Source: Lamellibrachia luymesi (taxonomy: Eukaryota; Annelida; Polychaeta; Sabellida; Siboglinidae). From it: a DNA stretch of 64,000 nucleotides. Positions 11,380 to 23,943 of the stretch are shown here, piece by piece. The notes beneath the pieces are model-generated. The model made no database searches. It had not been told where the DNA came from and was given only the letters and a program-made list of their open reading frames with translations. The stretch is from NCBI GenBank assembly GCA_009193005.1, contig SDWI01000326.1, forward strand, positions 301,338 to 365,337, in the 5' to 3' direction. A program made the translations under genes and the position numbers. Position 1 is the stretch's first letter. The number at the start of each line of letters is the position of its first letter.

Positions 11380-11383
11380 NNNN
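11380..11383. other. Assembly gap (NNNN) next to (TA)n
   Basis: Four undetermined bases directly before a TA run (11384-11402). This is probably a collapsed or unsequenced microsatellite, so true spacing here is unknown. Confidence 0.95.
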
Positions 11384-12229
11384 TATATATATATATATAT
11401 ATAGACATGCTTACTACACCTTGGTTCGATTATGAAGTTATGATTTCAACATTCAATATGTCATATTGATATTTATTATGATTATTCGATTAAATGAAAT
11501 ATGATGGCATTTTCATAAATGTAGTTAATCTTATGATGACATTGTGGCACAAAACTGCAGGTAAAATAAATATATTAATATTTTTGAACTGATTCGTTGA
11601 GATCTTTGGTATGTATCTAAGACCTTGTATTTTCAGTATCTGAACATTAAAGATATATGAGTTAGAAATAAATTCTGAAACCTAGGTGGACGGATGTGTG
11701 TTGAAGGCTGAACAGTTTTGTCAAGATGCATTAAAATTAGTAATTATCAAGCTACAGTTTGCGTAATGCTAGTACCAGGTAAGCCAAATTAATATTTTCA
11801 TTCTATTTCAAATCTGCAACCAATTCCACCGTCTTCCTATCTCAATCTTCCAAACAACATCTATCCGACCTCTCTCCTGCCTCCAATCTACCTGTAGCCC
11901 CGATATTTGTTCTCACTCCGAACAACCTCCCTTTCCCCAAATCCCTGATGGCGTTGTCCCTCCTCCCATCTACTTCCCTTTCACCTGCTTCATTCTCACC
12001 CTCAGCCCCAGGTGCTATCATTCCACCAACTGGGATGCAAGACAGTAGACACAGTGACATTAAACAGTTACATCACCATCAAATTCACAGTTATTTTTGG
12101 GAGGCTGGTGTTCACAATTGACACCTGTGTAAACGAGCACACAAATGAATTACCTGTGTGCAGCACCATTTAAAAATTTCATAAATACAATAATACATTT
12201 GCTAACCCATTACCCTGAATGATACAGTA

Positions 12230-12510
12230 TAACATGCTGCAGAATGAAAGCCCGAGTCTCCGCACCCAGCCGACTGCTTTCAAGTATTTTGAGCCGGACA
12301 GAATTACTGGACAGCGAAGCTTCGTTTTAATTATTCAGCCATGCGGCTAATTACGCTGGCTAGCCATGTGTATTGGGTATAGCATCATTCTGATTGCACC
12401 TGTACAGGTGTGTACGGAGCCTACTGCTATTGTTGCCACGGCGATCATTAGACTCAAACTGCTGCAGCGGTTTAGCGTTCCATTGTTACGTTGTCATTAA
12501 TTTTGGGCTC
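12230..12510. promoter_or_regulatory. GC-richer unique block with TAAT sites
   Basis: High-complexity sequence within AT-rich DNA. It contains GGCTAATTACGC, a homeodomain-type core, and GTTGCCACGGCGAT at 12432-12445, an X-box with a degenerate right half. No coding frame is convincing. It is a candidate conserved non-coding element on composition and motif content only. Confidence 0.25.
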
Positions 12511-15059
12511 GATACTTTGTGAATCAACAGTGGAAGACACATTTTGTGTATAAGATGTGGCGCGATTAGACAAATAAATATTTTTGTCATACTACTGTGG
12601 AATTATGACTATGAGAAACAGATTCTAATGGATCAAAAACATATGTTTGTTAGGGTGTCATTAAGTATTCACTACTGAACACTTCCATTCTAGTTGTTTT
12701 GTGAGAACGCAACTTAGCAATTTGACTGTTGATAACAAGAGACTGTGGTTTAGCACTGTTAAGTGGCGACTCGTAAATCTGATATTTTTGGTCCACCGTA
12801 TAGTGTCCTCATCACCATCACAAAGTCATTTATGGGATTAATGCACCTTTTGCCATTTCGTTTGGTCAAATTAAATTACTATAGTGACTTGTTATCGTTG
12901 GAAACACGTACAGTGATCATAGTGCTTTCAAGCTTTATCAGAAAGCTCTGGTTGTGGCACATTACAACTGTGTATGGATTACATATTTTCGGAATTGGTC
13001 CATTTGCGAACATGACAATCGGTAAGGTCACTACAGATTCTACTGATGGTCAAATTGAAATCAGACATCTAAATTTACGTAGGTAGGAGTTGGCAAGATT
13101 TTATCAGACCGGCTTGGTAAGTCCAGTGTTGTTCTGTGAGTTGTACATAAATATTTGATGAGCAATGGTGGGTATGGTGTTTGCGATACCATGGGGCTGA
13201 CCTCTTTGTTGAAGTGGCACATTTACTGAACAATATCTGGGCCTCGACATAAAAATTTACATCTACCCCTCCAGTGATGACATCACCATTTTGATAACTG
13301 ATTAATTTATACATGGAATTCGATACCACAAAGAATGGTTATGAGATGATATTCACACATGGATGGATATTTTGTGAGACTTTTCTTCAGGGTAAATTTT
13401 TGGAGAGATTTTGTAGACGTAATATTTTATCATCCCAATTTTAATCATACTATAGCTGTGCACACAGTTTCTATATGTTAATAAATAGCACAGATTCCCA
13501 GATCCTGAAGTTATGTAGGAAGTAATCTTGACAACTCTGATTGATAGAGATATGTATGGATTTTGATAGGGCGATGTGCTGTTAAGAACTTGGTGATTGG
13601 ATCATCTTGGATGCTAAGATTGGGTGTTTTTGTTCCTGACAGTGTTGAGGTGGCAGTGTATGTCCCATAACATCCGATATTGCACTAGTTGCAAGACATT
13701 GATTTTACATCAGTCATGGGTCGTTTTGATTGTAAGAACATTTACTATAAAAATTATGTGTTTTTCATTGTCTGGCTACAGTATAATAATATTCATGGTG
13801 GTCCAGACAGTAACAAGATACAGTTATCTGAAGGAAAAAGAACATCTTGAGAGTATAGGAATATTGTTGTCAATTCAAACTTGGATATAATATGCTTTCA
13901 TGGTTTCACAAAATAGTTGTCACACATATTTGAGAAATGTACTTTGGATGACAAGGTATTGTTAAAAGTTGAGTTGTGTTCCATCAAAAAATACCATCAT
14001 TAGGTATGAATGAGATTTCCTCATGCAATAGTTTTCCATGCCTTAGAGAGCAACATTCTGTGAGACGCATTTTCATGTTCAATGATTAGTTTATGAGCAA
14101 CACGGTTTATGGTGGAATCCTAATGAAACAGGTTCCTTATCGTCCGAATAGTACAACGTCGTCATCCGTTTTGCAACACCGGTTTCTGACATTAATAAGA
14201 TTAGACCTTCCTGGACAGGCCACAACCACATTATGCTCTAAGGGCCAGTTGTTGGATTACATAGAATTCTTGATGTCAACTTCACTGTATGCTGTGTAAC
14301 AGAATTTTCGTTTTTTTTTCATATTTATTTCCATATTTTAATGTCTGTATGTATGTGTAAAATTGCATATGTATCCAGAAAACTTCTTGCATGCATGTTG
14401 ATTTTTCTTGCATGTTTTCTTGAGCAGGTATTAGTGGCAGCTGTGTGACGGCCACTATCTTTTATGCTTGCTCATGTGATCATGCATCACTTTTGGCTAT
14501 CGCAGTGCATGCAAGCATGCATCCTTTGTGCAGCATGCAAACACAAGTGACTGCACATGCACATGTTGACTGGTCATCGCGAGGCCCTGGGCCGTGAGTG
14601 GCTCCTGTGTACCCAGTCGATTGACCCTCATGTCATCGTGTGTGAATCCATGCATGCACGAGGACTGGCGGGCATCAGTGTATGCACCTGCTACCAGTGT
14701 CAGTGTCAATCCGTGTCACTGCTACCTGTGTCTGTGTCAATCCAAGTCAATCCTGTGTGTGTTGGTGTCAGCCTATGTCACCCCCACCCATCATTCTATC
14801 ATTACCACATGTTTTGGTGATAAAAAGGATAATTATTTATAATTTAATACTAAAAATGTAGTGATAATAAAACAAACATTCATAAAATGTCTCACAATTG
14901 AGATTCATTTGTAGGCACACACCATCACATTAATCAAATCTAAAATATTGTTAATAACTAAATAAAGCAAACATAATAAGTAATACTAAATTATACTAAA
15001 TTATGACACAGGTAAGACAAAATAGTTGCATTCTGACTATTTTTTTGTGCTTGCTGATC
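12511..15059. other. Intron sequence, no gene seen
   Basis: Unique AT-rich DNA. At 14380-14660 it is rich in TGCATGCA words, and at 14690-14770 there are loose TGTGTCAGTGTCAATCC-type duplications. The open frames here are short and none is recognisable. Confidence 0.45.
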
Positions 15060-15470
15060 GTAAACTGTCTTGAGATCCTGACCTTACAAGTTTGACCTAC
15101 GCTGCAGCCTCGTTAGCTGGGAATTCACCCATTCACCCATAGATCTATGTGCCCTCCTCACACACCTGTAAGAGAACGTGGTTGTCAGGGCTCAGGTGTG
15201 CACACTAAACGTGCACACAATTACACGCAACGCGTTCGCCTCTGACTCATTCACCTCTCCTCTTGTGCAGTTGTCATGGCAACATGCCTTCAGCCGGGCT
15301 CTGTCCTGATTAGCTGCGACTTGAGGGAAGTTTCACGAAGCGAATGCCTCGCCCATAATGAATGACATGCGGGAGGGTTGGAGAAGCCACGCGTGGTAAA
15401 GTCGTGCGGATACACGCCAAAAAGATCATTCGCTGCAACTGCTTTTTGTGCTTGCTGATCGCTAAAAATA
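15060..15470. promoter_or_regulatory. CpG-richer unique block, candidate enhancer
   Basis: GC and CpG rise sharply here. The block holds an RFX-like palindrome at 15270-15283 and a short direct duplication: TTTTTGTGCTTGCTGATCG occurs at its left edge (about 15042) and, slightly altered, near 15441. Overlapping minus-strand frames (15290-15570) show no domain. Regulatory function is inferred. Confidence 0.3.
15270..15283. promoter_or_regulatory. RFX X-box-like palindrome, GTTGTCATGGCAAC
   Basis: Perfect right half-site GGCAAC and a left half with one substitution from GTTGCC, spacer 2 bp. Close to the optimal RFX palindrome. Confidence 0.45.
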
Positions 15471-15596
15471 GTTGTTTGTCGCATGTGGTTTTTATATCTG
15501 GTTTCGTTTTGTGGTAGAAATGAATTGCATATTTGCAATATTTAATTCTAATATCAGAATGTGTTACCATACTGCTGTGAAATGTTCTTCAAATAC

Positions 15597-15628
15597 ACGC
15601 ACGCACACACGCACGCACACACACACAA
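15597..15628. repeat. (CACACG)n / (CA)n microsatellite
   Basis: Short mixed CACG and CA run. Confidence 0.85.
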
Positions 15629-15796
15629 TGTGTACATTGAACATACCATTTTACTTTACACTTTGAAGCGAAATCACATAAATGGCAATACATTTAAGTA
15701 ACGTGCGACTGTGCTGTACTACTACACTGTGCTATATAGCATAGGCAGTATTTATAGCAATACAATAAATATGTGTCATTGTTCATCTACTTGCAT

Positions 15797-15842
15797 CATG
15801 TGCTACATTTGGGTGCTACATTTGGGTGCTACATTTGGGTGC
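15797..15842. repeat. 13-bp tandem triplication
   Basis: GTGCTACATTTGG-type unit present three times in a row, with a fourth degenerate copy (GTGCCACATGG). The 108-codon open frame that starts inside it (15826-16152) has no recognisable domain. Confidence 0.85.
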
Positions 15843-16849
15843 CACATGGTACTGTCATTTCCTTAGTTATTGTGTCTTCTGTGGACCAGTGGTCAAACTA
15901 GTCATCCCTAGTGACATTAGCAGTGACCTGACTTTGTCCACTTACTGGTTTCCTATTGAATTAGTTCACACCACTTCGTTTTTGCATCCCCAAAGCAGAG
16001 AGAGACTCCAGGTAGTTTCATATTACAGGACAAGAGCAGCAGTGTGGCTTGGATTGCATCAGTCATTTCACACTCAATTAGTTAATTGCAGTCATTCATT
16101 TACCATTGAACTAGCAGACCTGAGGGCTGTCAATTATGGATGTCAGAAATAAAATGGATGGCAAGTATGGTGGTGAATGACTGAGGAGAATTGAATGAAA
16201 TTGCGAGTACAGAGGGAGATTTTGTTGTGGGATGTATGCTCAGTTACTGGTAGTGGTAGTTATGTTGTCAGCTGATATTTAATGAGGTGACATCCAGTCA
16301 AAATTCTTGTGTAGTAAATGGACAATTCGACAGGGGATACGTTATCGCCAAATGATTTGACATCCAGGAAAATCTTGAACCGGGAAATTTTGACACTTCA
16401 GCAGCATGCAAAATTTTATGTAATGTTATTAATTTTCCACAAAAAGGACTTAGTAAACATTTAACAAGCGGAAGAAGAGACCTTATTATAGATAAAAATT
16501 TGAAAGCATAATTTGATGATGATAATTATGATTTTATAAAAAAAATTGGCATGGTGTTAAATTGTTCAGTATTCTATAAATATTATTAATTAGAATGTTT
16601 TAATTAGACAATGATAAATCATGAAGAAATGGGAAAGTCAGCCATGTTGGACAAATCTGAATAATATTTATATACTTTTATATATTTAATTACTGTACTT
16701 ATCTGTATTTTATTAATCTTAATTCACATAATTCTAATTAAATTAATATATGATTATTAAATTTTATTACACTACATATATTTTATATTCTTATTTTAAC
16801 TAGCTTGTATATTTGATTTAGCAATTTTATAACTATTAAATTTTGTCTT

Positions 16850-16912
16850 GTAAAGCGCCACAAAAATAAACAATTGGATCTGGCGCTATATCAAATAAAA
16901 TATATTATTAGT
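16850..16912 (+). mobile_element. LINE/SINE 3'-tail fragment with GCGC hairpin
   Basis: TAAAGCGCCA and TGGCGCTATA form a 7-bp inverted pair (16854-16860 with 16881-16887), followed by ATCAAATAAAAT and an AT-rich tail. This GCGC-stem-then-TATATAAATAAA pattern is a widespread 3' end of LINEs and the SINEs that use them. Only the tail is present, as expected for severe 5' truncation. Confidence 0.6.
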
Positions 16913-17448
16913 GTTATACATACATTAATTTTGTTAACACAGATTTTTTTTATAATTCAGTTAATTTTGTTAACCTTGGCTAACAATGTCCTTGTTTGCT
17001 GTGTACTGAATGAAGAGCATCTGGACTGGAGACGGTCCACCAGGGTGTTCGTAGAAAGCTTCTCTGTGATCACTCGAAGTTGATGATTTGCTAATTACAG
17101 CAAGGCGATATCAAAGAGACACATGCCTAGCAGAGGGGGTCTCTCATTTCCTCATCGTGGGAAGTCCACCACACATCCTGGTGGGCAGTTGTTGCCTTGA
17201 CCAGTGTATGACCAGTAGTGCCTTTGGTAAGCAGCTCAACATGCAGTGGTCATCTTCAGATGTGTATGTGTGTCATAGTATATATTTTGGAGTCCCCGTG
17301 TTTTGGCGGGTACAGTTTGGGTAGTCTGAAATGAAATGTTGGTAGTTTTGTTTCCCCTCGTGACGTTGCTGTCATTATTAAAGACCTAAAGTCGAGAGGA
17401 TCACAATTTTATATTTGTAGTTACCTCTGAACAAGCTTGTTTGTATAT

Positions 17449-17576
17449 CGGCCGATTCACTCAGCATTTGTGGTGAACTGACTTTGCTGTGGAGAATTCA
17501 GACAAGTTTCTTGAGAGGAAAATAACAGGTAAAATGTGACAATTCTAACAAACTGGAATGTCCATGCATTCAAGGA
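17449..17576. mobile_element. MITE-like element, copy 3 (right half)
   Basis: Matches the right arm of the copy at 7552: GTGAACTGACT, then GGAGAATTCAGACAAGTTTC, TTGAGAGGAAAATAA, AACTGGAATGTCCATGCATT and CAAGGA. The left half is reduced to a short GGCCGATTCAC stub. Confidence 0.65.
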
Positions 17577-18029
17577 TTTTATATTTGTTTGAGATTGGAT
17601 TCTTTTTTTTCCTGATGATTTCCATCGCCCTCTTATTTTTTACATAGAAGATGACTATTTACCCATGGTCAGACGTAGCACTACTGACCACACTACTGCC
17701 CACTGGTCAAAGTAGCCTTGGCCACACTTGTTATTGCGGCTCTACTGTCAGCTGTTACCTGCACTAGCATCTTCCCTGTTTTGTCATAACACAGTTGGAC
17801 CAGGTGGCCTGAAGTATCATATGAGCAGGTGTCTATACCTTCAAAGGTTGTATAGCTAATTAGTTCAAGATGAGACTTCAACAAATGCTCCTTATATGAC
17901 TCCTACGTCCCGATGACTGCGTCAGCATGCTTGACCACATCCAAGTTGTCCTCTTGTAAGCTGTATCTGGTCATACATAGAAAAGGCATTTAGATGAATT
18001 CTAGATGACTGGAATACTAATCTGAAAGA

Positions 18030-18300
18030 GGTCGGATCTCATGCAATGGTTGGTTGCCAGTGGTTACAACAAGCTCTGTAATCCCCCATAACAGTGGCCG
18101 CGTGTTGCTATGGCAACCAACTATGCCATGCTAATTACTCTGCCAGCCAGATGCAGGTGTTGACGTTGGTGTCGTTTCGCATTGCCCAAGAGGTGTCACC
18201 CTCTACATTAATGTGATGGTTTACTGCTGCCATTATACGTACAAAGCCGATGATGTCAATTTCTTGTTAGCAGGAGATGCGATGCAATCACAGGCGTTGT
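18030..18300. promoter_or_regulatory. Unique block with X-box, TAAT and E-box motifs
   Basis: Contains the full X-box at 18104-18117, a GTTGCC half-site near 18051, GCTAATTAC near 18131 and a CAGGTG E-box near 18154, within about 110 bp. The sequence is non-repetitive and GC-richer than its flanks. It is a candidate enhancer by motif density only. Confidence 0.3.
18104..18117. promoter_or_regulatory. RFX X-box, GTTGCTATGGCAAC
   Basis: Full palindromic match, 2-bp spacer, one base from the ideal GTTGCCATGGCAAC. The best RFX site in the window. Confidence 0.6.
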
Positions 18301-19007
18301 TTATGAAAAAAATAGTAGTAATAATAATACAAATAGTTTTTGCACTTTTCTGCTACCGTGCAATACATCATGGCTACATGGACCTCCTTTCGAAACTGTC
18401 ATATTTTACATTAATCCAGGCATGTTTGATATATTTATATCTGAAAAGATAGTTCAGTGCCCTTTCAGAATTCTCGTCTTACACAGAAAGGGAAACTCCC
18501 CCAAAAGTATTGAATTCTAATGTTAACCCTAACCTGATATTATTTGCAAAATGTCCAATACTGGTGTTACCAGAAGGTGATGTTTGGAAGGTATGTTTGG
18601 GAAGTCTGACCCATAAGTTGAATTAAAATACTACTCGGTGGGTAAAAGTGGGGTTGTTAGCTTGATAATCACGAGAGAGCCAGAATGTGATGTCTAGTGC
18701 ATGCGTAGGAGTCTGAGACCATGAGCCTGACCACCAGTCGTTCAGTTTAACAAGAACAGATGTGAATGGGTACACTGCTGTAGAACTAAAAACAGCAACA
18801 GCGCACACCTTTCCATGTCCAGTGCATTGTGAGCACGTTAATAATTCACGGCGGCATGAGGGCGGTGACTACAGCACTGATGGCTGGTGAGTAACTGCAG
18901 CATTGTTGGCTCTCGCTCTCTTGGCCAAAGAAAATTGGATGCCATGTGGCGGCTTCCATGTCTCTTGTGTCCAGCAAAGGTGGCACACCATGTAGACTGT
19001 CTTGACA

Positions 19008-19600
19008 TGTCTGAAGAATGTGGTATTCCATATAAAGACTTCCTCTTTCTTGTCTGAAGAACGTGCTATTCCATATAAAGACTTCCTCTCTCTTGTCTGA
19101 AGAATGTGGTATTCCATATAAAGACTTCCTCTCTCTTGTCTGAAGAATGTGGTATTCCATATAAAGACTTCCTCTTGTTTGAAGAACGTGCTATTCCATA
19201 TAAAGACTTCCTCTCTCTTGTCTGAAGAACATGGTACTCCATATAGACTTCTCTCCCTCCCCCTACCCCTCTCCCCCTCCCCCTGTCCTCCTCCACCTCT
19301 CCCTCTCTTGTCTGAAGAACATGGTATTCCATATAGACTTCCTCTCCCTCCCCATACCCCTCACCCCCTCCCCCTGTCCTCCTCCCCCTCTCCCTCTCTC
19401 TTGTCTGAAGAACATGGTATTCCATATAGACTTCCTCCCCCTCTCCCTCTCCCTCTCCCTCTCCCCCTCCCCCTCCCCCTCCCCATCTCCCTCTCTCTTG
19501 TCTGAAGAACATGGTATTCCATATAGACTTCCTCCCCCTCTCCCTCTCTCTCTTGTCTGAAGAACATGGTATTCCATATAGACTTCCTCTCTCTCCCATC
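19008..19600. repeat. Compound minisatellite with polypyrimidine expansions
   Basis: About ten copies of a core GTCTGAAGAACATGGTATTC followed by CATATAGACTTCC. The first six copies are about 43 bp apart. In the later ones, CCCTCT/CCCCTC runs of up to about 60 bp are inserted between cores (near 19255-19312, 19345-19400, 19430-19497). The plus strand is almost pure pyrimidine in these inserts. Open frames on both strands up to 178 codons are products of the repeat. Confidence 0.95.
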
Positions 19601-19628
19601 ATCGGTTATTACAGCTCTTGGCTGTTAA

Positions 19629-19636
19629 TGACGTCA
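19629..19636. promoter_or_regulatory. CRE-type site TGACGTCA
   Basis: Perfect CREB/ATF palindrome within AATGACGTCATT, just right of the minisatellite. A second perfect copy lies at 21345-21352. Confidence 0.35.
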
Positions 19637-20100
19637 TTGGCCTCTTGCGTGTACATCACTCAGGCAGTAGAGATACTCTCTGTGGCATGTTTTGCTGAAA
19701 TCACAATGACCTTTTAATTTAACTTATTGTTAACAGGCATATGTGTCATTGAATGCACTTCTGCTGTCTACCTTTGTATAATTAATTGAACCTAATGAAT
19801 TTAATTAAATATATAGATATATCCCAAACCTGTTGTAGTAACACAAGACATTCCATTGCTTCACACTACTGTAGACATGCTCCGTCTGCTCTCTGCTTCC
19901 ATTATCTGATGTATCAACTTAATTGTAGTTGTTTATTTGAACTTATTAATTAAATTAAATTAATTTATTTAGTTAACTTCTATATATAATTCCTTTATTT
20001 AATTAATTTATTTAACTTTTTATTTAACTTATGTTTTCCTGTCTTTTAACAACATTTTATTTTAGCCTTTCAATTTATTTTTAATTATTTAGCATTGTCT

Positions 20101-20180
20101 TGTTAGCGCCTTTGAGCAGGTTTTTAACCCGGAAACATGACGCATTATAAATGTATAATAATAAATAATAAATAAATGAT
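20101..20180 (+). mobile_element. LINE/SINE 3'-tail fragment
   Basis: GTTAGCGCCTTTGAGCAGG, then CGCATTATAAATG and an ATAATAAATAAT simple tail. Shares GCCTTTGAGCAGGT with the fragment at 42951, so the two are copies of one family. Confidence 0.6.
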
Positions 20181-21174
20181 GTGGATACTTGTAAACCTCA
20201 TTCAGTCATATTTGTGAATACTAAAATAATAGATTCTCCCCAGAGAAACCTTGGTTAACCTCATTTATGAAATAATTGATTGTCCCTTGAATTATATATG
20301 CAATTTAATCATCAGTTATGGTATTATCTAAATGGTCTAAATTATTTATTAAGTGAATGGCTTTGAGATGAAAAGGAATTACTTTAAAGTGATTTAGCTA
20401 GATTGGAAGAGGGGAGAAGAAGGGGGAGGGTGAGGGTGTATTGGGTTCAACTGTTGCCAATAACAGTTGACTATTTACAGCATTATGGCTGCTACACCAT
20501 TGTTTATTGTTAATATATAAACTGAATGCACCTGGATATAATAGTTATATGAAATTTTAGTACAGTTTTGAAACTGATGGCCAGCAGATGTATGAAACTT
20601 TTCTAAATCATTAACTTGGTTGAATCCCATTTTATTACAGGTGCATTTTTATGTTTTGCGATCTTGTCTGCAATACATGGGAAACGTTAGATCTAATCTA
20701 AGTTTAGTATCTACATTTTACACTCGGTGGAAGTGCTCAAATAGTAGTTATAATTCTAGTCATGACATACTTTTGATAGACATTATTATTATTATGTTAA
20801 CAAAAATACAATACCAGTAGGTAGTATTATAAAATTATTGAAAATGAGGTTAGCTTTATCGCTGCAAAATGTTATAACCCACAAACGAACTCCACAAAAC
20901 AATTTTTTAAATGTTCATGATTGAAACAAGGCAGCAAGAAATAACAGCTCGGACTGATGAACCTGAAAGCTATTGTGTATGCTTGATGTTCCATTGTGGG
21001 ACGCAAGGCAAACTTGCACTTAATGTGGTTTGTTGGCTATTGTGCATTGCCATTACAGCTGCCACCTATTTTACCTGGCTCTAAGTGTTTTAAGTACTCA
21101 ATGTGATATCAGTAGACATGGCCAGTCGGACAACAATGGGGGTCTGATTGGTTGTGCTCCAGTGAGTCTGACCC

Positions 21175-21615
21175 ATGTTGTGCTGTTGCGTTCCACACGC
21201 CTGCCTTCGCCGATTTTTATCGGGCTTAATTGAGAATGCTTTTAAGAGTTGTCCAGTCTTGTGTACACCGTTGATTGGCGTGGGGACGATGGGTACGGCT
21301 TTGTTTGTCCCGAGTCTCGGACCCGTGCCATTCGGAAATGAGATTGACGTCAGTCGGTGGCACGCGACGGCACGAGACAGCTTTGACGCGGCGTGTTCGT
21401 TGAGCTGAATGCAATGTTGCGGAACCCGAACATGTGGCGGTGCGTTCGCTTTCATCCGCTGATGTCATTTACATTTTTATGGCGGCTGTTGGCGACGCGT
21501 GTGGCTTATCGTGTTGTTTGTCTGCAGAGAGTCCCCCCGGACCCACCGTGTCCACAGACCATGGACCGATCGTATGGTCCATGTTGTTATTGCCAGAGTA
21601 AATTTTCCAACCGAT
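21175..21615. promoter_or_regulatory. Intronic CpG island
   Basis: Dense CpG (dozens in about 440 bp) in a CpG-poor intron, with a perfect CRE TGACGTCA at 21345-21352 and a palindromic CCATGGACCGATCGTATGGT region near 21559. Long open frames exist on both strands (for example 21090-21455 minus, 121 codons) but none is recognisable, and such frames are expected in GC-rich DNA. It may be an alternative or nested promoter or a strong enhancer. No exon with clear splice sites was found attached to it. Confidence 0.45.
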
Positions 21616-23900
21616 AGTTATAGTTCCAGATTTATCATTTTGTTTAATTTATAATAATTTTGTGAGAAGTTAAAATGGCAACGGTGTGAAAACTCAACGT
21701 TAAAACCATGAAATGTCAAATTAAGTGCAAGTGTAAAAATTAAAAGCAGTTCTAAAATGTTGGCAGTTCTTGGAATTTGGGGATGCACATTCTCGCAGAT
21801 TATGTGTACAATTATCCAAAGGATTTTGAAATAATATTGCCCCCCCCACCAACCCACCTCCCCACTTCCACCCACCTCTGCAGATAATGATGTAACAGCA
21901 GCAGACATTTTTTCACTTAAGCGACATTTGTCAACTTCAGCCTGGCTCTGAATGATGACTTCTCAGCATTACAACAAGGGGCCTGGATTTTTTCCAGTTA
22001 TGGTATTGTCAGCCGCAAAGTTTGATCTCTGCCTAACAATGACGTGCGATGATGTAGTGCCTGTCATGGGTGTCACAGATTCTACTTTCTCGCTGCAGCT
22101 GTTTCTGACGGAGTTGGTCGATGTGACGTATATCGTAAATTTATCTTGCTGTACAATGATAGGATCATGACAGCGCGACTTGGGAGATGGATGTCCCGCT
22201 GCCGTTTCTGTCATAAATTATTTAATTTCACTGCCCTCGTGCTCGTTAGTGGGTTTGCTTTTTGACCTGGGGTTTGTGTCCTCGCTAGATTGCTTGATGA
22301 CGCTCTTCCAAAAAATAGCCCTGGAAATATCCCTCAGAAATTGGGTTGTAGAAATTTCCACCAACTTGATTTAAATAATACTTATTTAATATAGAACTTA
22401 AAAAATCCCATGTATGAATTCTGCATTTCTTTCAATATTAATGGGAAAATATCATATTCAGTGTGCACCAGGTATTTGTTGGCAAATTCATGAATCTGTT
22501 AGATTTTTGAAGAAATTTACACTAGCGACTGCAGCTTTAATGTTAAAAAATTATCCATGTCATGTGTAAGAAATAACGCACAAAGGCCAAGAGACAATTG
22601 TTTTACGTCACAAGAAACTTGTATCACGGTAGATAATTTCTAGATATATGACTCATGTTACTACAGGTTACACAATTATTAGGCATGTGTGTTTAAAGGG
22701 AAACAAAAGTCATGTTTTCCAGCCTGTGCACCTATTAGAGTTACTAAAACTGAACTTTGTAACTACAATTAAAAATATCACGCCAGTGGTTTACTAGGAA
22801 AACATTGTTGAATACACTGCACTGCACTATAATTTCATTGGCTTTGCCATACTGTTAGATAACACTACGTCACTAACCCTTTCATGGCCAAATTAATACC
22901 AATTTGTACCTACTGCTGAGTTGTATTGTTTCAATGCATTGTCTCCTAAAGAATCCTATTAATTAAATCCTATCCTATAATTGGCTCAGGTTACATGAAT
23001 GCAAATAAATATTACATTTTTCATTCGATAAACCAGAGAAATGACTGGAGTCTCACACTTTTAGAACACATTCTGAGTAAACCACTGGTGTGATATTCTT
23101 GATTTTATTTGCACATGGTTAGTTTTTATTATTTCTTTTGACAAAATAGCCCCAAAACCATGACTTTTGTTTCGCTTTAGAGATTATTCAGTAGCGTGCA
23201 AATTACCAACATTGTAAACTAATATAATATTGGTTATGCGAAATGAAAACTATTGATAATTCATATAGTCAGTAATGCCATGATATCTAGACAATTTTTT
23301 TTTTTATTTAGAAGTGCCAGATGGCTAAAACAGTATTTGCCCTGAAGACATAGTGTAAAAACCTTTCTTCTTTTACAATTCCTTTCAAACATGGTATTTC
23401 AAGTGGTTTTCTCTAAGATCCGTATCTAGCCCTTTTACCAGAAACTCACTAGCGTAACTATTGTATTTAATGACCCAGCCGCCAAGTTGGTTTAGTAGGT
23501 TTCATTTCATGAATATCACCTCAAATTGTTTAGAAAGATGTTTCCACGTGGCATTCAGTGAGCTGGTGCAGGCTGCATTTACATTTCCAGGCCCCAGAAG
23601 TGGTGTCACTCATGACAAGTGGCCTGTCTGTGCAGAAGCCTATATAGCACTGTAGTGCCAATATTCTGCTCGGCAATCATTGTAAATCATTGTAGTTTGT
23701 CGTAGGATGTCCGCGCGTATGGTCATTACGGCACCATTGCCAACACCACTGCATTTCTCTCTCGCTGAAAATATCGCCTGGACAATTATTCCTTATTTGT
23801 GCAGAAGATATTTCTGAATTCATTTATTTAATTTTTCTTTCACATTAACATTATTGGTGAATCTTGTCTCTGAACCTTTGTTTGATAAACTTGCCCATTT
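21616..23900. other. Intron sequence, no gene seen
   Basis: Mostly AT-rich. A C-homopolymer-rich run lies at 21841-21880. A CpG-bearing unique stretch at about 21950-22330 has two TGACGT half-sites (near 22041 and 22113). No protein domain in any frame. Confidence 0.4.
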
Positions 23901-23943
23901 CCATAAAATATGTTATTTGTATCTTTTTACTGTGTTTCCTCAG

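Noticed and set aside
13108..13116. Nine-nucleotide microexon-like segment before GTAAGT at 13117
   Set aside because: In-frame, but the acceptor has a poor pyrimidine tract; too weak to call.
15826..16152. 108-codon plus frame
   Set aside because: Starts inside a 13-bp triplication; no domain or splice support.
19066..19602. 178-codon minus frame rich in Gly/Glu/Arg
   Set aside because: Generated by the compound minisatellite and its polypyrimidine inserts.
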